A stretch of DNA of 64,000 nt from contig NC_056743.1 in assembly GCF_019279795.1 (NCBI RefSeq), forward strand, positions 870,012,864-870,076,863, in the 5' to 3' direction. The DNA comes from Protopterus annectens. Its lineage: Eukaryota; Chordata; Ceratodontiformes; Protopteridae. The first letter of the stretch is position 1; each line of letters begins with the position of its first letter. The notes below the pieces were generated by a model. That model made no database searches. It worked only from the letters and a program-made list of their open reading frames with translations, and was not told where the DNA came from. The translations under genes were made by a program, and so were the position numbers. Below are positions 1 to 11,841 of this stretch, one piece after another.

Positions 1-2027
1 GAACCAAAGTTAACTGCAAAAAAATCTATTTCCGAATTCGTCAGCACCGACTGTAGTGATCAGCTCTGCACCACAGGTTTCAGTGCTGACCACCACAGCA
101 CTGACTATTCATGTCACTTCCCCTTCCTCGGTGCCAGTCCCTTCTATGTTGCCAACCAAAAGTTTGGAACCGGTTCCTTCCACAGTGCTGCAGGAACTTT
201 GGAACCAGGTGAATTTCAGTTATCAGGACTAAGTATTTCCCCTCAATAGATCTTTTTGTGGGACACCTTCCAACCCCCTTTTCAGAGAGGCTGGAATCCC
301 CCTCATTATTTGATGTCCATTCCTCTAGGAGTCTGATGGAAGTCGGCATTGTGAGGTTGATGGATCAGATCCTCGTAGCTAGGGGTCTTTCAGTCTCTTC
401 CCAGGTTTCACTCTCTTCCGGAGATGGAACTTTCTGTCCAAGGACTCCACCAGACATTCCTCCTCTAACCTCCACTGAGGTATTGGAGATCATGACTCCA
501 ATTTCCCAGTTTCCAGCTGTTAACGGTGCCGACAGCTCTTATGCCTTCAGCTGCAGTGTCTGCCCTGAGTTCCTCAGCTCCTTCGGAACCGATGGACTCC
601 CGGGGTCATAGCTCTGCTGCCACTTTCATGGGCTCTTCCTCGGCTTCGACCTCATTGGCAGTCTCCTTGGAGCGGGGTGGGACCACAGTTCTGAAGTCGT
701 CCTTCCCGGTTTTGGGCTCTCATCCCTCTTCTGGCGGGAGAGATTGCCTTCCAGATCTTGGAGAGGGCCTTGGCCTCTGCAGGTTCTCAGCCTGTTTCTT
801 CCCAGTCAGAGCATTTTCCCAAGACTCCCTCTTGTCCAGAGCTTCTGCCAACCTCCACGCCTGGACAGCGAGGACCAAAGCTGAAGGACACCCCTGTGTA
901 GGGCCTTACCTCTTCTGAGTCCTCCACAGAATTTCAAACTGGGGAGTATCCAGGAAGAGGACATGTAAGAGGAAACACCTAGATTCTTGGGAGAAATCTG
1001 TCAAGGAGGACTGGGACTTTGATGACTGGGAGGTGTCCCCCTGGTCACCCCCTAGAAGACGTCTACTTTGGAAACATTTTTAAAATATTAAAGCAGAGAG
1101 GTGGCTGGATACCCAAAGACCCATCCTTAGAGGAGTCTGTGTACCTGCAATCTTTCGGTGCTCACCCATCTACCCCTGTTGGGTGACCCAGCCTGCCGAC
1201 GATCTCATTAAGTTGATCACACACACAAATGGAAGTCCCTTGACTCTGTAGAACCAATCCCAAGGAGACCAGACAAGATCCTTTCAATGCCAGAGGACTA
1301 TCAGGTTTTGGGCCAAGGGTTTAACAGTAGATGCAGTAGTGGTTGCGGCTGCCACAAAGAAGGAACTTGCATTAGAGAGTTCCACCGTTCATCCTCCTAA
1401 CTAAAAGTCCAGGGTGATGGACATGGTTGGGAAGCAGGTGTATGCTTCTTCTGGTCATTGAACTTCATGGCAAATTCACCAGACTTCAGAGGGATCTGAT
1501 CAATGAACTCTCAGATACCCTTGCAGGAGCTGTGTCTGAGGAGGTACAGGACAAAGTAGCCTCACAGCTCACCATCCTGGAATCTTTTTCTAACTCGTCC
1601 ATGAGGCTCATTGCGCATGTAGCCGAAGGGATGACTAGGGCATTTGGTTCGCCATAAGGAGGCATGCCTGAATGCGCTTGTGTGAAAAGCCATTTAAGTC
1701 TTTGTCAGCGCTCCATTTGATGGATCTTCCCGTTTTGACCCCAAAGTCAGAGATACCTTGCCCAGGTGTAAAAAGGAGGGAAAGACCCTGTCTGCCGTGG
1801 ATGTAAGTTTCTCTGCTCCCCAACGCTCCTATTTCAGGAACCAGAGGAGTGGAAAAATGTGTTTCAAAAAAACCCAAGGGCCTTTCCAGGACACATGTGG
1901 CAGTGACTTTCCTTGGGGCAGAGGGGGGAGCTACAATGGGAGATGCTGACTTCGTGGCAGAGGTGACCCACGAAATCAGGGTTCCAGAGATTCTTTCTCA
2001 GGGAATCCCTACCAGCGCTCCTGTAGG
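1..2027 (+). pseudogene. DIRS-A gag remnant
   Basis: Degenerate Gag of a family-1 DIRS element. The first kilobase encodes Ser/Pro-rich sequence broken into several frames. At 1427-1657 a readable stretch (FTRLQRDLINEL, then NSSMRLIAHVAEG) matches the conserved helical core of the DIRS-B Gag (FTRLQRDLLKEL, NSSMRLISSAADG). The glycine/arginine-rich C-terminal tail lies around 1900-2000. The N-terminal zinc-like module is outside the window. Gag would bind element RNA and form particles; this copy cannot be translated as a single protein. Confidence 0.75.
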
Positions 2028-3866
2028 GAGGCCCAATTGCTTACCTCTGGAGGCAGTCGAGGGAAGACTATCTTTGCACTCACTAGCCTTGCACCAAATA
2101 ACCACAGATATTTGGATGCTAAAGATCATTGCCAGAGGATACTACATTCCCTTTGTTTTCACTCCGAAAGCAGGAAAAAGAATCCCCGATGTTTCACCTA
2201 ATCAGCGGGATCAGGCAGCTGTGGAAATTTCAAAAGCTGCTAGAAAAAAAGAGTCATCCAAGAAGTCCCACCAGACCAGTTAGGATCCAGATTCTACTCG
2301 GGGTTCCTTTTGGCGCCAAAAAAGGCAGGGGACTGGAGACCAGTTTTGGATTTCAGCCTTTTGAACATGTTTGTTCAGCAGACAAAATTCCAGATGGTCA
2401 CAGTTCAGCCTATTCTCCCCTTCTTAGGGAAAGAAACCTCGAGGATGCATATTACCACATAAGAATAGAAAAGCGCTCCAGGAGGTTCTTCCACTTCTGT
2501 CAGGGAGCCATTCGCTAACCATTCAGAGGTCTGCTTTTTGGTGTCACCACATCCGGCGCTGGTGTTCACCAAGTGTATGGTAGCAGTAGCAGCTCACTTG
2601 AGACTGCACAGATTCCGAGTGTTTCCATATTTAGACAGTTGACTCATTATCACTCCCACCAGGCATCTGCTAGAGCAGACAAGAGATTTTATTCTACATA
2701 GTTGTGCTCATCTGGGTATAATGGCGAATTATACCAAATCCCATCTAATTTCAACTCAGCAACTGGAGTTTATAGGAGCCTGCCTGAATACAACCTCTTA
2801 CATTGCCTCCCTTCCTCTTCATAGATTGCAGAAGATAAGGTCCCAGGTAGACGTTATTCTCCCCAATGACAATGTACCTGATCTATTAGTTCTACAGGCT
2901 CTAGGATTCATGGCAGTGACCATCACTCTGGTTCCGCTAGCAAGATTTCACATGAGAATTCTACAGTGACTTCTAGCCTTGCAGTGGCCCATCCTCACTC
3001 ATCCCTTGATACATTGCATCCGAATCACCACCCAGTGCAAGAAGGGCATATCCTAGTGGATGGAATCAGAGGAAATTCTTTTAGGTTGACCATTTGTTTT
3101 ACGCCATTCCAAGGCCATAGTGACCACGGATGCGTCCCAGGTGGGGTGGGGGGGTTATCTGGGCAGAACAGTCCAAGGAACTTGGTCCCCGATGGAGGCC
3201 AATCTGCATATCAATGTTCTGGAACTGATGGCAGCGCTGTTAGCATTACAAGCCTTCCAAACTATCCTCCCTCTAGGAACAATTGCAATTCATGCGGACA
3301 ACAAGTCAGTAGTCTGGTACATCAGCAAACGGGGCAGAACCAAGTCTTACCCCCAGTGTTGAGAAGCTTGCAGAGTGTAGCAATGGGTGATCTCTTTCAA
3401 CCGCTTTCTGATAGCAACACTCATCCCGGGGACCTTGAACATGATAGCAGACAAGCTGAGCAGATTCATCCTCCTGCCTCATGAGTGGTCTCTCAATCAC
3501 AGAGTGGTGAAGGAGATTTTCTGTCACTGGGGCCAGCCTTGCTGCGACCTATTTGCATCATCCCAGATAACAAGTGCAGCAGCTACTTTGCACTAATCCC
3601 CCCTCAGGGGAATCTCCAAGAGACACTCTCCTTCACAATTGGCCCACGGAACTACTCTGTGCCTTTCCCCCCATTCCGCTAACACCTCACTTCTTGAAGA
3701 AAGCCATAAGGCTGAAGAACAAGGTGATTCTCATTGCTCCATTCTGGCCTCGGCAAGTTTGGTTCCCCTTTCTTTGCGTCATCTACTTCAACATCCATGG
3801 ACTCTGGACCCAGATACAGACCTCCTGCCCCATCCACAGGAACTAATTCACCCCATTCTGAAAATG
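1990..3866 (+). pseudogene. DIRS-A pol remnant (RT, RNase H, methyltransferase)
   Basis: Broken polymerase gene. The RT start is readable in the 1849-2283 frame (LPLEAVEGRLSLHS). Palm residues follow at about 2440-2515 (EDAYYHIRIEKRSRRFFHF). The catalytic YLDD box at 2628-2639 has become YLDS and is followed at once by TGA in place of a Trp codon. RNase H is readable at 3120-3362 (TTDASQVGWGGYLGRTVQ, then HADNKSVVWYISK). The methyltransferase-like segment (CCDLFA, then WPRQVWFPF) runs from about 3535 to 3800 with frameshifts. The gene is cut by LINE-B before the recombinase. It is clearly non-functional. Confidence 0.85.
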
Positions 3867-5628
3867 TATTTATTTATTTATGTTATTTTATTTTACATTT
3901 GTTAACCGGGTAGAGTCCGGCTGGGCAAGTAGTCCATTTTCAATGGAGACCCGGGGAGATACGCTCCATAATAATAGTACAAAAACATTACAAAGATTTT
4001 TAAAAGATTTACAAACAGTATACAAAAAAGTTTGACAGTTGCCCACAATCACAGTTTACAAAAAGGTGAATGTAAAACAGAAAACATTACATTTCGTAAG
4101 CCTTATTACAGACAGTAATATGAAACCCATTAGCTATATAACTAAAAACCATTGTGGTATTTTCATTTGGAAGAAGTAAGACAAGAAGATAGCAGAATAG
4201 AAAACATTTGATCGAAGGCATGAGAAACTAACCAGGAGTATTACAGGAGCATAGCCATTGTTGAGTAAGGTATTCCTTTAGGAGTTTTTTGAAGCTATGG
4301 TAATCTGTATTTTTTTAAGCTATTCTGGGGTAACAGGTTCCACTGTTTAGCTACTTTAAAGGAGAAGAGTGTCACCGAAGTAATTATGAGACTTTGTAAC
4401 CTTGAGTACAAGTTTATTGGATGATCCAGGGGATGGTATTTAGTTGCACTAGGCTGGAGAATGCAGGGCAGTTTTTAGGTTTGTTGATAATACAGTGGGC
4501 AGTGGTGAGCTGATTGAGTAATAACAGATTGGGAAATTCACGCCAGTGTAATTTTTGAAGAACAAGGCAATGATAGGTCCTGTTGGGTATATTAGCAGCA
4601 AATTTTGCTATTTTGTTATACCAGGAATCAAGTAGATGTAAATCAGACATGCACAGGTTAGTGGAAAGTTGAGAACAGTAGAGACAAATATATAGGAGGT
4701 GGGATCTGGCTGTGGCTAGTCTGGCATTTTGAATAATGTAGGGTTTGGCCCTATGTAGAGCACCAAGTTTGAGGTGAACTTTCTTTACTGTGAGTGATAT
4801 GTGTTTATTGAATGTTAGGTTGTTTATCGTGACACCAGGTAGTTTTGTTTGGTTAACTGGTTCTATTATAGTGCCATTAGTGGAGTAGATGGGGAGAGGA
4901 GGTGTTTTTTCTTTGGATTTCCTGTTAGAGAAGATCAGTAATTTTGTTTTGTTTGGGTTTAGGATGAGTTGAAGTTCATTTGGGTAATTTTCAATATCTA
5001 GAAATGACTTTTGCAGTTTATCTTGGAGTTCTTGGGGTGTAAGAGCAGATCAAATAAGAGTAGCGCCGTCAGCATATTGAATAATAGAAGCAGATTTAGT
5101 GGCAGTGTTTAGACTGTTTGTGAATATAATAAAAAGGAGATGGCCAAGGATGGAACTCTGAGGAACCCCAACAGAGACTGGGAGGAGTGTGGAGAGTTTA
5201 TTATCCCATTTAGTTGCCTGTTGTCGATTAGTAAGGCAGCTAAAGAACCAGTTGAGAGCTGTAGAGTTGAGGTTGAAGGAGGCTAGAGTGTGTAATAGTA
5301 GTTGGTGGGATACCGTATCAAAAGCTTTGGACATATCAAGGAATATAGTAGAAACTAGTGTCCATTGTTTTTGAGGAGATTGATGTAGTTAGTGAAACTT
5401 ATGAGGGCTGTGGAGGTACTGTGTTTTGGATGGAAGCCGTGCTGTGAACTAGATAAGAGGTTATTTGTAGTGAGATGGTCTAGAAGCTACTTATGGATAC
5501 ATTTCTCCAAGATTTTGACTAGGGGTGAGAGAATGGGAATGGGCCGATAATTAGAGAGATCTTTAGATTGGGCCTTCCTTGTGGAGGGGGATGATATGGG
5601 ATATTTTCCATAGTATGGGGACATATTG
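3867..5628 (-). mobile_element. LINE-B (L2/Rex1-like), 3' portion, inserted in DIRS-A and split by DIRS-B
   Basis: Minus-strand non-LTR retrotransposon. Its 3' end lies at about 3867 as a TTTATT-rich tail (a TAAA-type tail on the coding strand). The adjacent unit (gtagagtccggctgggcaag near 3911) recurs in related form at 40045-40080, which marks a family 3' end. RT sequence lies at 5050-5628 and its C-terminal domain at 4414-4650. The element continues at 11842-12853 beyond DIRS-B. The Rex1/L2 assignment comes from the style of the RT and is tentative; the LINE call itself is firm. Confidence 0.82.
4400..5628 (-). pseudogene. LINE-B reverse transcriptase remnant
   Basis: On the minus strand, 5334 to 5050 reads MSKAFDTVSHQLLL, then VGVPQSSILGHLLF, then YADGATLI. 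These are RT palm motif A (usually KAFDTVNH), motif B (GVPQGSILGPLLF) and the catalytic box (usually YADD; here the second Asp is Gly). Farther along, 4650-4414 reads LLDSWYNKIAKF and LVLQKLHWREFP, the C-terminal region seen after RT in L2/Rex1-type LINEs. Loss of the catalytic Asp and the DIRS-B insertion make it inactive. Confidence 0.85.
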
Positions 5629-5785
5629 ATGTTAAGTTGTCTATCTCACTTTCATTCTTGCTGGATGGGTTCGGAGCTGATCCTCGGCTCCGACTCTGCC
5701 TTCTACTAAAGCTTGAGCGCTATTTACCGGCTCGAGGCTTCCCCATATCCCACAATGCTAGGCGACAGGCACCCAGATCTCGTTT
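5629..5785 (+). repeat. DIRS-B left inverted terminal repeat
   Basis: The left arm starts near gttaagttgtctatctcac and ends near cagatctcgttt. Its reverse complement is found at 11656-11841, sharing blocks such as gctaggcgacag and atatcccacaatgctag. The outermost bases also pair with the first half of the ICR at about 11391-11430, the signature of DIRS elements. Confidence 0.88.
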
Positions 5786-5828
5786 GCCGCTTCAGCTACG
5801 AGGTTGCGATTTTACCGGCTCCAGGTCG

Positions 5829-5858
5829 TATAAATCTTTTTTTGTATTTTTACTGTCA
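5829..5858 (+). promoter_or_regulatory. DIRS-B candidate core promoter (TATA and initiator)
   Basis: TATAAAT at 5829-5835 is followed 29 bases later by a pyrimidine-flanked TCAGT with its A at 5858. This is normal spacing for RNA polymerase II. It lies just inside the left terminal repeat and about 360 bases before the gag start. The function is inferred from motif and position only. Confidence 0.5.
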
Positions 5859-6044
5859 GTAGTCTTTTATTTTTTGATAGTCTTCCCTCTTAGTTTAATT
5901 AGGTTGTGTACCCCTTGAAATCCCACTTAGAAACTCATTTTTTTTTTGTTGTTTCAGAGTCCCACCCCTCCACCCTTTAGGGTAGTGTTAGGTAGGCCTT
6001 ATTAGCTAATTTTACGTAGTCTTATAGTTTGTTCTTGTATTTTA

Positions 6045-6048
<4 letters not shown>

Positions 6049-6098
<50 letters not shown>
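6049..6098. repeat. AT dinucleotide microsatellite in DIRS-B 5' leader
   Basis: An uninterrupted run of TA repeats of roughly 45-50 bases lies between the candidate promoter and the gag start codon of DIRS-B. It is inside the transcribed leader if the promoter call is right. Confidence 0.95.
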
Positions 6099-6102
<4 letters not shown>

Positions 6103-6216
6103 AGTAATAGTTGTGTGGTTATAGTTATTATTATTACTGTTAGTTTTACCTAGTGCGTGTGTGTGTGCCTTGTTTTAAGCACTAGTTACTGTTCCCTTTG
6201 GTATCCCTTTTTTAAT

Positions 6217-8435
6217 ATGTCTAAAGATACCAAAGTCTCAGGTTTCAAGAAGTGTGACTCGTGCTGTCAGAAGATGTCTCTGACAGACGGTCATACTTCT
6301 TGTGTTTATTGCTTGGGCCCCCTACACCTGCAGGACTCTTGTTCGGTCTGCCACGCCTTCAGTCCGAGAGTCCTGCAGGAGCGTAGGAACAAGCTCATTT
6401 TGAGGGGCTTACTTAAGCCAGAAGGATCCCCGGCTAAGCCTCCGTCGGGAAAATCCTTAAAGCCCGCCAAACCGTCGGCTCCCTGTTCGGAGCCGTTGCC
6501 GAGCGGAGCTCCTGCCTCCTCGTCAGTTCCGGCTGGAACTGACACTTCGAGACCTCAGTCGGCTCCAACCTTGGTGTCAGAGCCTTCTCTGAGCCGTAAA
6601 CGTTCGTGGTCCCCCTCTTTAGAGTCCATTCGGCTCCGAGGTCTCCATTTCTTCAATCGGAGTGGAGCCATAGGTCCCACTCCTCTCGGTCCTCCAGACT
6701 ATCTGATCATGACTTGGAGAGGGTGGTCAGTAGGCTCCTAAAGTCGCAGGCACTGGCCAAAATGTTGACCAGCCCTTCTCAACAGACTGTGGCTATCCCT
6801 GTGTCTTCAACAGTTCCTCCTCCGACTCTTCCACTGTGTTCGGAGCCGGAGCTCGTTGGGGCTCGAATCGTCGGAACGTCGGAGCTGATACCACACCTTT
6901 CGGCTCCCTCGTCAGCTCCGATCTCTTCATTGGTTCCGTCCTTGGAGGGATCCGGGCACCGAGACTCCCATGTCAGCTCAGATGGGGCGAGTAGCTTTGG
7001 ACCCTTGTCCGACCCTGTTCTCCCTCTCGGGGCCTCGACGCAGGTGAGCTCGGCCCCGATATCGGCCGCTGAGCTGTCCCTCTCGGTGCCGGGAGGGTTC
7101 ACATCTGTTCGGAGCGGGTCCCTCTTCTCTGCCTGATAGGGGTGCCTTCGAGGTCATGAGGAGCGTGCTGACTCCTGTGTCGGCTCCGCAATCGGCCCCT
7201 TCGGCTCCTCCACCCATGGTGCCTGCATCGGTCTCTGTCCACCCTCGTGACCCCAGGCGTGGAGAACAGATGCTCCAGGTCGCCCCATTGGGTGTGTCTT
7301 CCTCTTCCAAGGCCTCCCCTGATCATTCAGAGGAGCCCCCTCGAAAGAGAAAATGCAAGAGGAAACATGTTGACTCCCCCGAGTCAGTCACATCTGACAC
7401 CGACTTAGAGGATTCGGAAGGGTCCCCAAGGTCCCCCTCTGAGAATGTCTCCTTTTCAGACATCCTTGAGATCCTTAGGCAGAGGGGAACTGGACTGCCC
7501 TTAACCCTTCCGAGGATGAGTCGGTGTACCTGGACCCGTTTGGTTCTCGCCCTTCCACCTCCTGGGTGTCTCCGCCTTTCGACCCGCTCATGGAAGTGGT
7601 GGCTCGGAAGGCGTGGACAGCCCCGGACACAGTGGAACCAACTCCCCGCAGGCCCACTAAATTCATTACAGCCCCATCTGACAAACAGTTTCTGACAAAG
7701 GGTGTCCCTGTTGATGCCATGGTGGTGGCAGCAGCCACTAAGAAGGAGTTGGCTGACCCTTCGGTGCCTGTCCATCCACCTAATAAAGAATCTTGGACAA
7801 TGGACAGGTATGGGAAGCGGATGTTTTCTTCAGCGACCTTTTCCATGCAGTCACTGAATTATCTGTGCCATTTCACCCGCCTTCAAAGGGATCTTCTCAA
7901 GGAACTGGGTGATGCCCTTCAGGATCCATCAGCTGAGGGGTCTCAGGAAAAGATTAACTCCCAGCTTGCGACCCTTAACTCTGTAGTCAACTCCTCCATG
8001 CGGCTCATTTCTTCTGCAGCCGATGGGGCGAGTAGGGACGCAGGTACAGGTGTGGCTTTGAGAAGACATGCCTGGTTGCAGTTATGTAACTTTGCTGACC
8101 CCTTTAAGGTGTCCTTCACCAATACCCCCTTCGATGGTTCAGCTTTGTTTGGACCACAGGTGAAGGATAACCTTACCAGGTGTGAGCAGGAAGGCAAGAC
8201 TCTCTCTGCCGTGGGAGCCCATTTTTCTACTTCCTCTAGACCAAACCCTAAAGGTCAGAAGAGTGGAAAAATGTGGTTTCGGAAACCCCAGGGAGTCGTG
8301 TCTGACACACGTGGCGAGTTTCCCTCTAGGGGCAGAGGAGGGAACAGTAATGGGCGCTGCCCGAGGGGCAGAGGGGGTCCACAAAATCAGGGTAGCAGAG
8401 AATTTTTCTCTGACAAACCCTTTCAGCACCCCTGA
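6217..8435 (+). pseudogene. DIRS-B gag (frameshifted)
   Basis: Gag-like protein of a DIRS element. The chosen start, ATG at 6217 (MSKDTKVSGFKKCDSCC), begins a Cys/His module with C13, C16, H26, C29, C32, H37, C42 and C45. That spacing is identical to the family-2 Gag proteins. A long Ser/Pro-rich middle follows (frames 6606-7136 and 7156-7500), then a basic stretch (PPRKRKCKRKH), and a helical core in the 7524-8435 frame (FTRLQRDLLKELGDAL). An RG-rich tail precedes the stop at 8433. Two or three indels near 6700, 7140 and 7500 break it. This Gag class is related to the C-terminal part of vertebrate LAP2-alpha, which is known to derive from a DIRS-like gag. Confidence 0.82.
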
Positions 8436-10330
8436 GGGGCTGCCCGACTGTCCACCTTTGGAGGCAGTCGGGGGAAGATTGTCACTGTACCCAGAAGCCT
8501 GGAAACTCCTCACACAAGACAAATGGATACGGTCTATCATATCCAAGGGTTACAGAATCCCCTTTGCCCACACCCCTGTACAAACAAACAGGTCCCTTCC
8601 AGATGTTCCACCCGGTCTAAGGGAACAAGCAGTACTAGAAATTTCAAAACTGCTAGAAAAAAGGGCCATCCAGCCAGTCCCAGCAGATCAGCAAGGATCC
8701 GGGATTTACTCCAAGTTCTTTTTGGTACCAAAAAAGACAGGGGACTGGAGACCCATTTTGGATCTCAGCGGGTTAAACGAATCTGTTCAAAGAACGAAGT
8801 TCCGGATGGTCACGCTTCAGTCCATTCTGCCCTTTTTGGGTCAGGACAATTGGATGTGCTCCATAGACCTTCAGGATGAATACTACCATATCAGAATGCA
8901 CAGACGCTCCAGGAGGTTTCTCCACTTCCAGCTGGGAGTCGGTCACTATCAATTCAGAGCCCTGCCCTTTGGTCTCACCACAGCCCCCAGGGTGTTCAGC
9001 AAATGTAGGGCAGTGGTTACGGCTCACCTGAGACGGCAAGGATTCCAGGTGTTTCCATATCTAGACGATTGGCTCCTAACTGCTTCCACCAGGCATCAGC
9101 TACTCCGAGCCAGGGATTATACCATCCAAACTTGCTCCGAGCTAGGTATCTCTATAAACTTCGAAAAGTCTGCATTGTCGCCTTGTCAATCTATGACTTT
9201 TATAGGCGCAGTATTAAATACAAAAGAGCTGTTGGCAAAACTTCCCTTAGAAAGAGTATCAGACATTCGCCGACATGTTCAAACCGTACTACAGTGCAAG
9301 AGAATTCAGGCCAGATTTGTACTGAAAACCTTGGGTCTCATGGCAGCAGCAATCACGTTACTTCCCCTGGCTCGTTTTCACATGCGGATTCTTCAGTGGA
9401 TGCATTTTACCCAATGGTCTTTTCGACAGCTTCCGATGTCTCACAACATAATAATCACCCAATCATGCAAAGACCATCTTTCGTGGTGGATGGTCTCCTC
9501 TCAAGTACTTCAAGGCAAACCATTTGTTCTTCCTCCTCCTGTTGCCACGGTGACAACGGATGCCTCTCTGATCGGGTGGGGGGGCATTTTCAGGGCAGGA
9601 CTGTCCAGGGCACTTGGCAACCCCTAGAGTACCACCTGCACATAAACGTCTTGGAGATGAGAGCAGTACTTTTAGCGTTGCAAGCTCTTCAGGACTCTCT
9701 GCCTACCAGGACTATTGCATTTCAGATGGACAATATGTCTGTAGTGTGGTACATCAACAAGCAGGGCGGAACCAGGTCCTATCCCTTATGTCGAGAAGCA
9801 CTCAGACTCTGGCAGTGGGCGATCTCCTCTCAACAGTTTCTGATAGTAACGCACATCCCCGGGAAGTCCAATGTCATAGCGGACAGGTTAAGCAGAGCCA
9901 TTCTCATGCCTCACGAGTGGTCTCTCAATCACTTAGTAGCGGACAAAATTTTCTGCAGATGGGGTCAACCTTGCTGCGACCTTTTCTCAACAGCAAGTGC
10001 AACGACTTCTTCACTGTCTTCCGCCTCCCCGGCCACTCCCCCGGAGACGCTCTAGTTCACGATTGGCCCCGGGGTCTTCCGTATGCATTCCCTCCCTTTC
10101 TTTTAATTCCAAAACTGATTCAGAAAGCGACCGCATTGGGATCCAGGATGATCCTCATTGCCCCTTACTGGCCTCGACAAATTTGGTGCCCATTCCTGCA
10201 TCGTCACCTGCTGGAGCAGCCCTGGAATCTGGACCCAGTGCCAGACCTCTTGATCCGTCAGTCGGGCGGGTTGCACCAATCCCTTCACTCTCTCACCCTC
10301 ACAGCTTGGTTGCTCCACTTCCAACCTTAG
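8408..10330 (+). pseudogene. DIRS-B pol: RT, RNase H, DAM-like methyltransferase (three frames)
   Basis: Copies element RNA into DNA. RT is one clean frame: KKTGDWRPILDLSGLN, then SIDLQDEYYHIRM (motif A), then FRALPFGLTTAPRVF (motif B), then YLDD at 9058-9069. RNase H follows with TTDAS, a shift in the G-run near 9580, then LEMRAVLLALQAL, QMDNMSVVWYINKQGG and IADRLSR. A second one-base loss near 9985 moves into the methyltransferase-like segment (LIAPYWPRQIWCPF), ending with TAG at 10328. RT is in +1 relative to Gag. Two single-base losses are the visible lesions, so this gene died recently. Confidence 0.88.
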
Positions 10331-11357
10331 CCAGTCTTCCACATATTTCTCAGCCAGTGCATGAAATCATCCTTTCTTCGCACAAATCTCCTACCAGAAA
10401 GACTTATGCTAGTAAGTGGAAACGTTTCTCCTTCTGGGCAGAGGCTAGAAATATAGACCCCTTTACAGCCCCTGTCCATAACGTTCTAGATTTTTTGGCA
10501 GAACTTTTTCGAGCAGGTTCTTCATCTGCCACCATTGGAGTCCAGTTGGCTGCTATCGCTAATTTCCATGCTGGCCTGTCAGAGACCAGCATCATGTCCC
10601 ACAAACTTTGTAAAGCTTTTCTTAAAGGGACGATTTTACTTAGGCCCCCGGTTAAAGATCCCCCGCCTCCGTGGGATTTGAACCTGATATTAACTTCATT
10701 GATTCTCCCTCATTTTGAACCTGCGCCTTTCTGTTCCTTAAAATTACTCTCCTGGAAGACTCTCTTCTTAGTAGCCATCACCTCAGCTAGAAGAGTGTCG
10801 GAACTTCAAGCCCTCTGTATTCATCCTCCTTATCTTGTTTTTCACAAAGATAAAGTTTCACTCAGGACTAATCCTTCCTTTTTACCCAAAATACCTTCTG
10901 AGACAAATTGAATCAGGTTATTGATCTTCCTGTCTTTTTTCCTAACTATTCGAACAGAGCTGAACAAAAGTTGCACTATTTGGATGTTCACAGGCAATTA
11001 CGTTTTTATTTGGATAGAACTAAACAAACAAGAAAATCGGACCAACTCTTCCTGTCCTATCCTGAAGGCAAGCAGGGCCTGCCAGTTTCTAAAGTAACCT
11101 TATCCAGGTGGTTGGCCTCTATTATTACTTTAATTTACCAACTGAGACATAAAGAACTCCCTACAAAACCAAAAGCTCATTCCACCAGAGCATTAGCTAC
11201 GTCGGTAGCTTTTCAGGCAAGGCTTCCAATGGAATCTATTTGTGCTGCAGCCACATGGGCCACTCCTCATACTTTCATTTCACATTACAAGTTGGATCTG
11301 GCCTCCAGGAGTCGAGCTGATTTTGGTTCCACTGTGCTCAAGAGTCTGTTCCGATGA
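10306..11357 (+). pseudogene. DIRS-B tyrosine recombinase (one frameshift)
   Basis: Integrates the circular cDNA. The reading frame is -1 relative to the methyltransferase and overlaps its end. The N-terminal core-binding part reads SPTRKTYASKWKRFSFW. The catalytic part has ITSARRVSELQAL (box I Arg), AHSTRALATS (HxxR), ATWATPH, and ISHYKLDLASRSRA with the nucleophile Tyr in HY. A one-base loss near 10905 divides it into 9997-10911 and 10908-11357. The usual ATG at the overlap is TTG here (10306). Otherwise all catalytic residues are present. Confidence 0.87.
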
Positions 11358-11390
11358 GCCACCCAGGGCTAAGGTGCTAGGGACGCTGTC

Positions 11391-11500
11391 CCATCCAGCA
11401 AGAATGAAGGTGAGATAGACAACTTAACATTAAGAAGTTCTGTACCTACCATAACGTTCCATGTTAGTTGTCTTCTTCTTGCTTTCTTTCTTGCATCCCA
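11391..11500 (+). repeat. DIRS-B internal complementary region
   Basis: The first half (cagcaagaatgaaggtgag) is the reverse complement of the left terminus near 5640-5660. The second half (acctaccataacgttccatg) is the reverse complement of the right terminus near 11810-11835. In DIRS elements this segment templates completion of the ends during circularisation. Confidence 0.85.
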
Positions 11501-11655
11501 CCCTCCATCCCCCTAGCCTGGACAGACCGAGAAGAATCCCCTTTGAGGCCTTCTTCCTCTGGTTGACTCTTTTCTAGGTTATGTCCTCCTCTGTTTTTAG
11601 CACTGTAGGCAAACCTTGTAGTGGGGACAGGTGTCTCCATGGTGTTAGCTTTACC

Positions 11656-11841
11656 AAACGAGATCTGGGTATCTGTCGCCTAGCATTGTGGGATATGGGG
11701 AAGCCTCGAGCCGGTAAATAGCTCTCGAGCTTTAGTAGAAGGCCGAGTCGGAGCTGAGGATCGGCTCCAAACCCATCCAGCAAAAAAGAAGGCGAGAAGA
11801 AGGCAACTGACATGGAACGTTATGATAGGTACATAACTTCT
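11656..11841 (-). repeat. DIRS-B right inverted terminal repeat
   Basis: Reverse complement of the left arm 5629-5785, starting at aaacgagatctgggtatctg and ending near ggtacataacttctta. The outer 30-40 bases extend beyond the left arm and match the ICR second half. Confidence 0.86.

Larger units (their letters stand above)
1..3866 (+). mobile_element. DIRS-A, left segment (family 1, 5' end outside window)
   Basis: This is a decayed DIRS-type retrotransposon whose left terminus lies before the window. Its order of gag, RT, RNase H and methyltransferase remnants matches DIRS-B (5629-11841) throughout. It breaks off at about 3866, where a minus-strand LINE begins with a TTTATT-rich tail, and resumes at about 12854 with the recombinase. 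Many stops and frameshifts show that it is the older copy. The call rests on collinearity with DIRS-B; the exact junction base is uncertain by about 10 bases. Confidence 0.88.
5629..11841 (+). mobile_element. DIRS-B, full-length family-1 DIRS retrotransposon
   Basis: Complete 6.2 kb DIRS element with both inverted terminal repeats (5629-5785 and 11656-11841), an internal complementary region (about 11391-11500), and gag, pol and recombinase genes in order. It lies inside LINE-B, which lies inside DIRS-A. No obvious target duplication is seen, as expected for recombinase-mediated insertion. Coding regions need only a few small indels to align with other copies, so it is much younger than DIRS-A. 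Termini were placed by matching the ICR to both ends and may be off by a few bases. Confidence 0.92.

Noticed and set aside
5637-5918. 93-codon frame at the left end of DIRS-B
   Set aside because: It spans the terminal repeat and candidate promoter; the mirror copy at 11574-11813 is the inverted repeat, not a gene.
5629-11841. Target-site duplication around DIRS-B or other DIRS copies
   Set aside because: No repeated flanks were visible, as expected for tyrosine-recombinase insertion.
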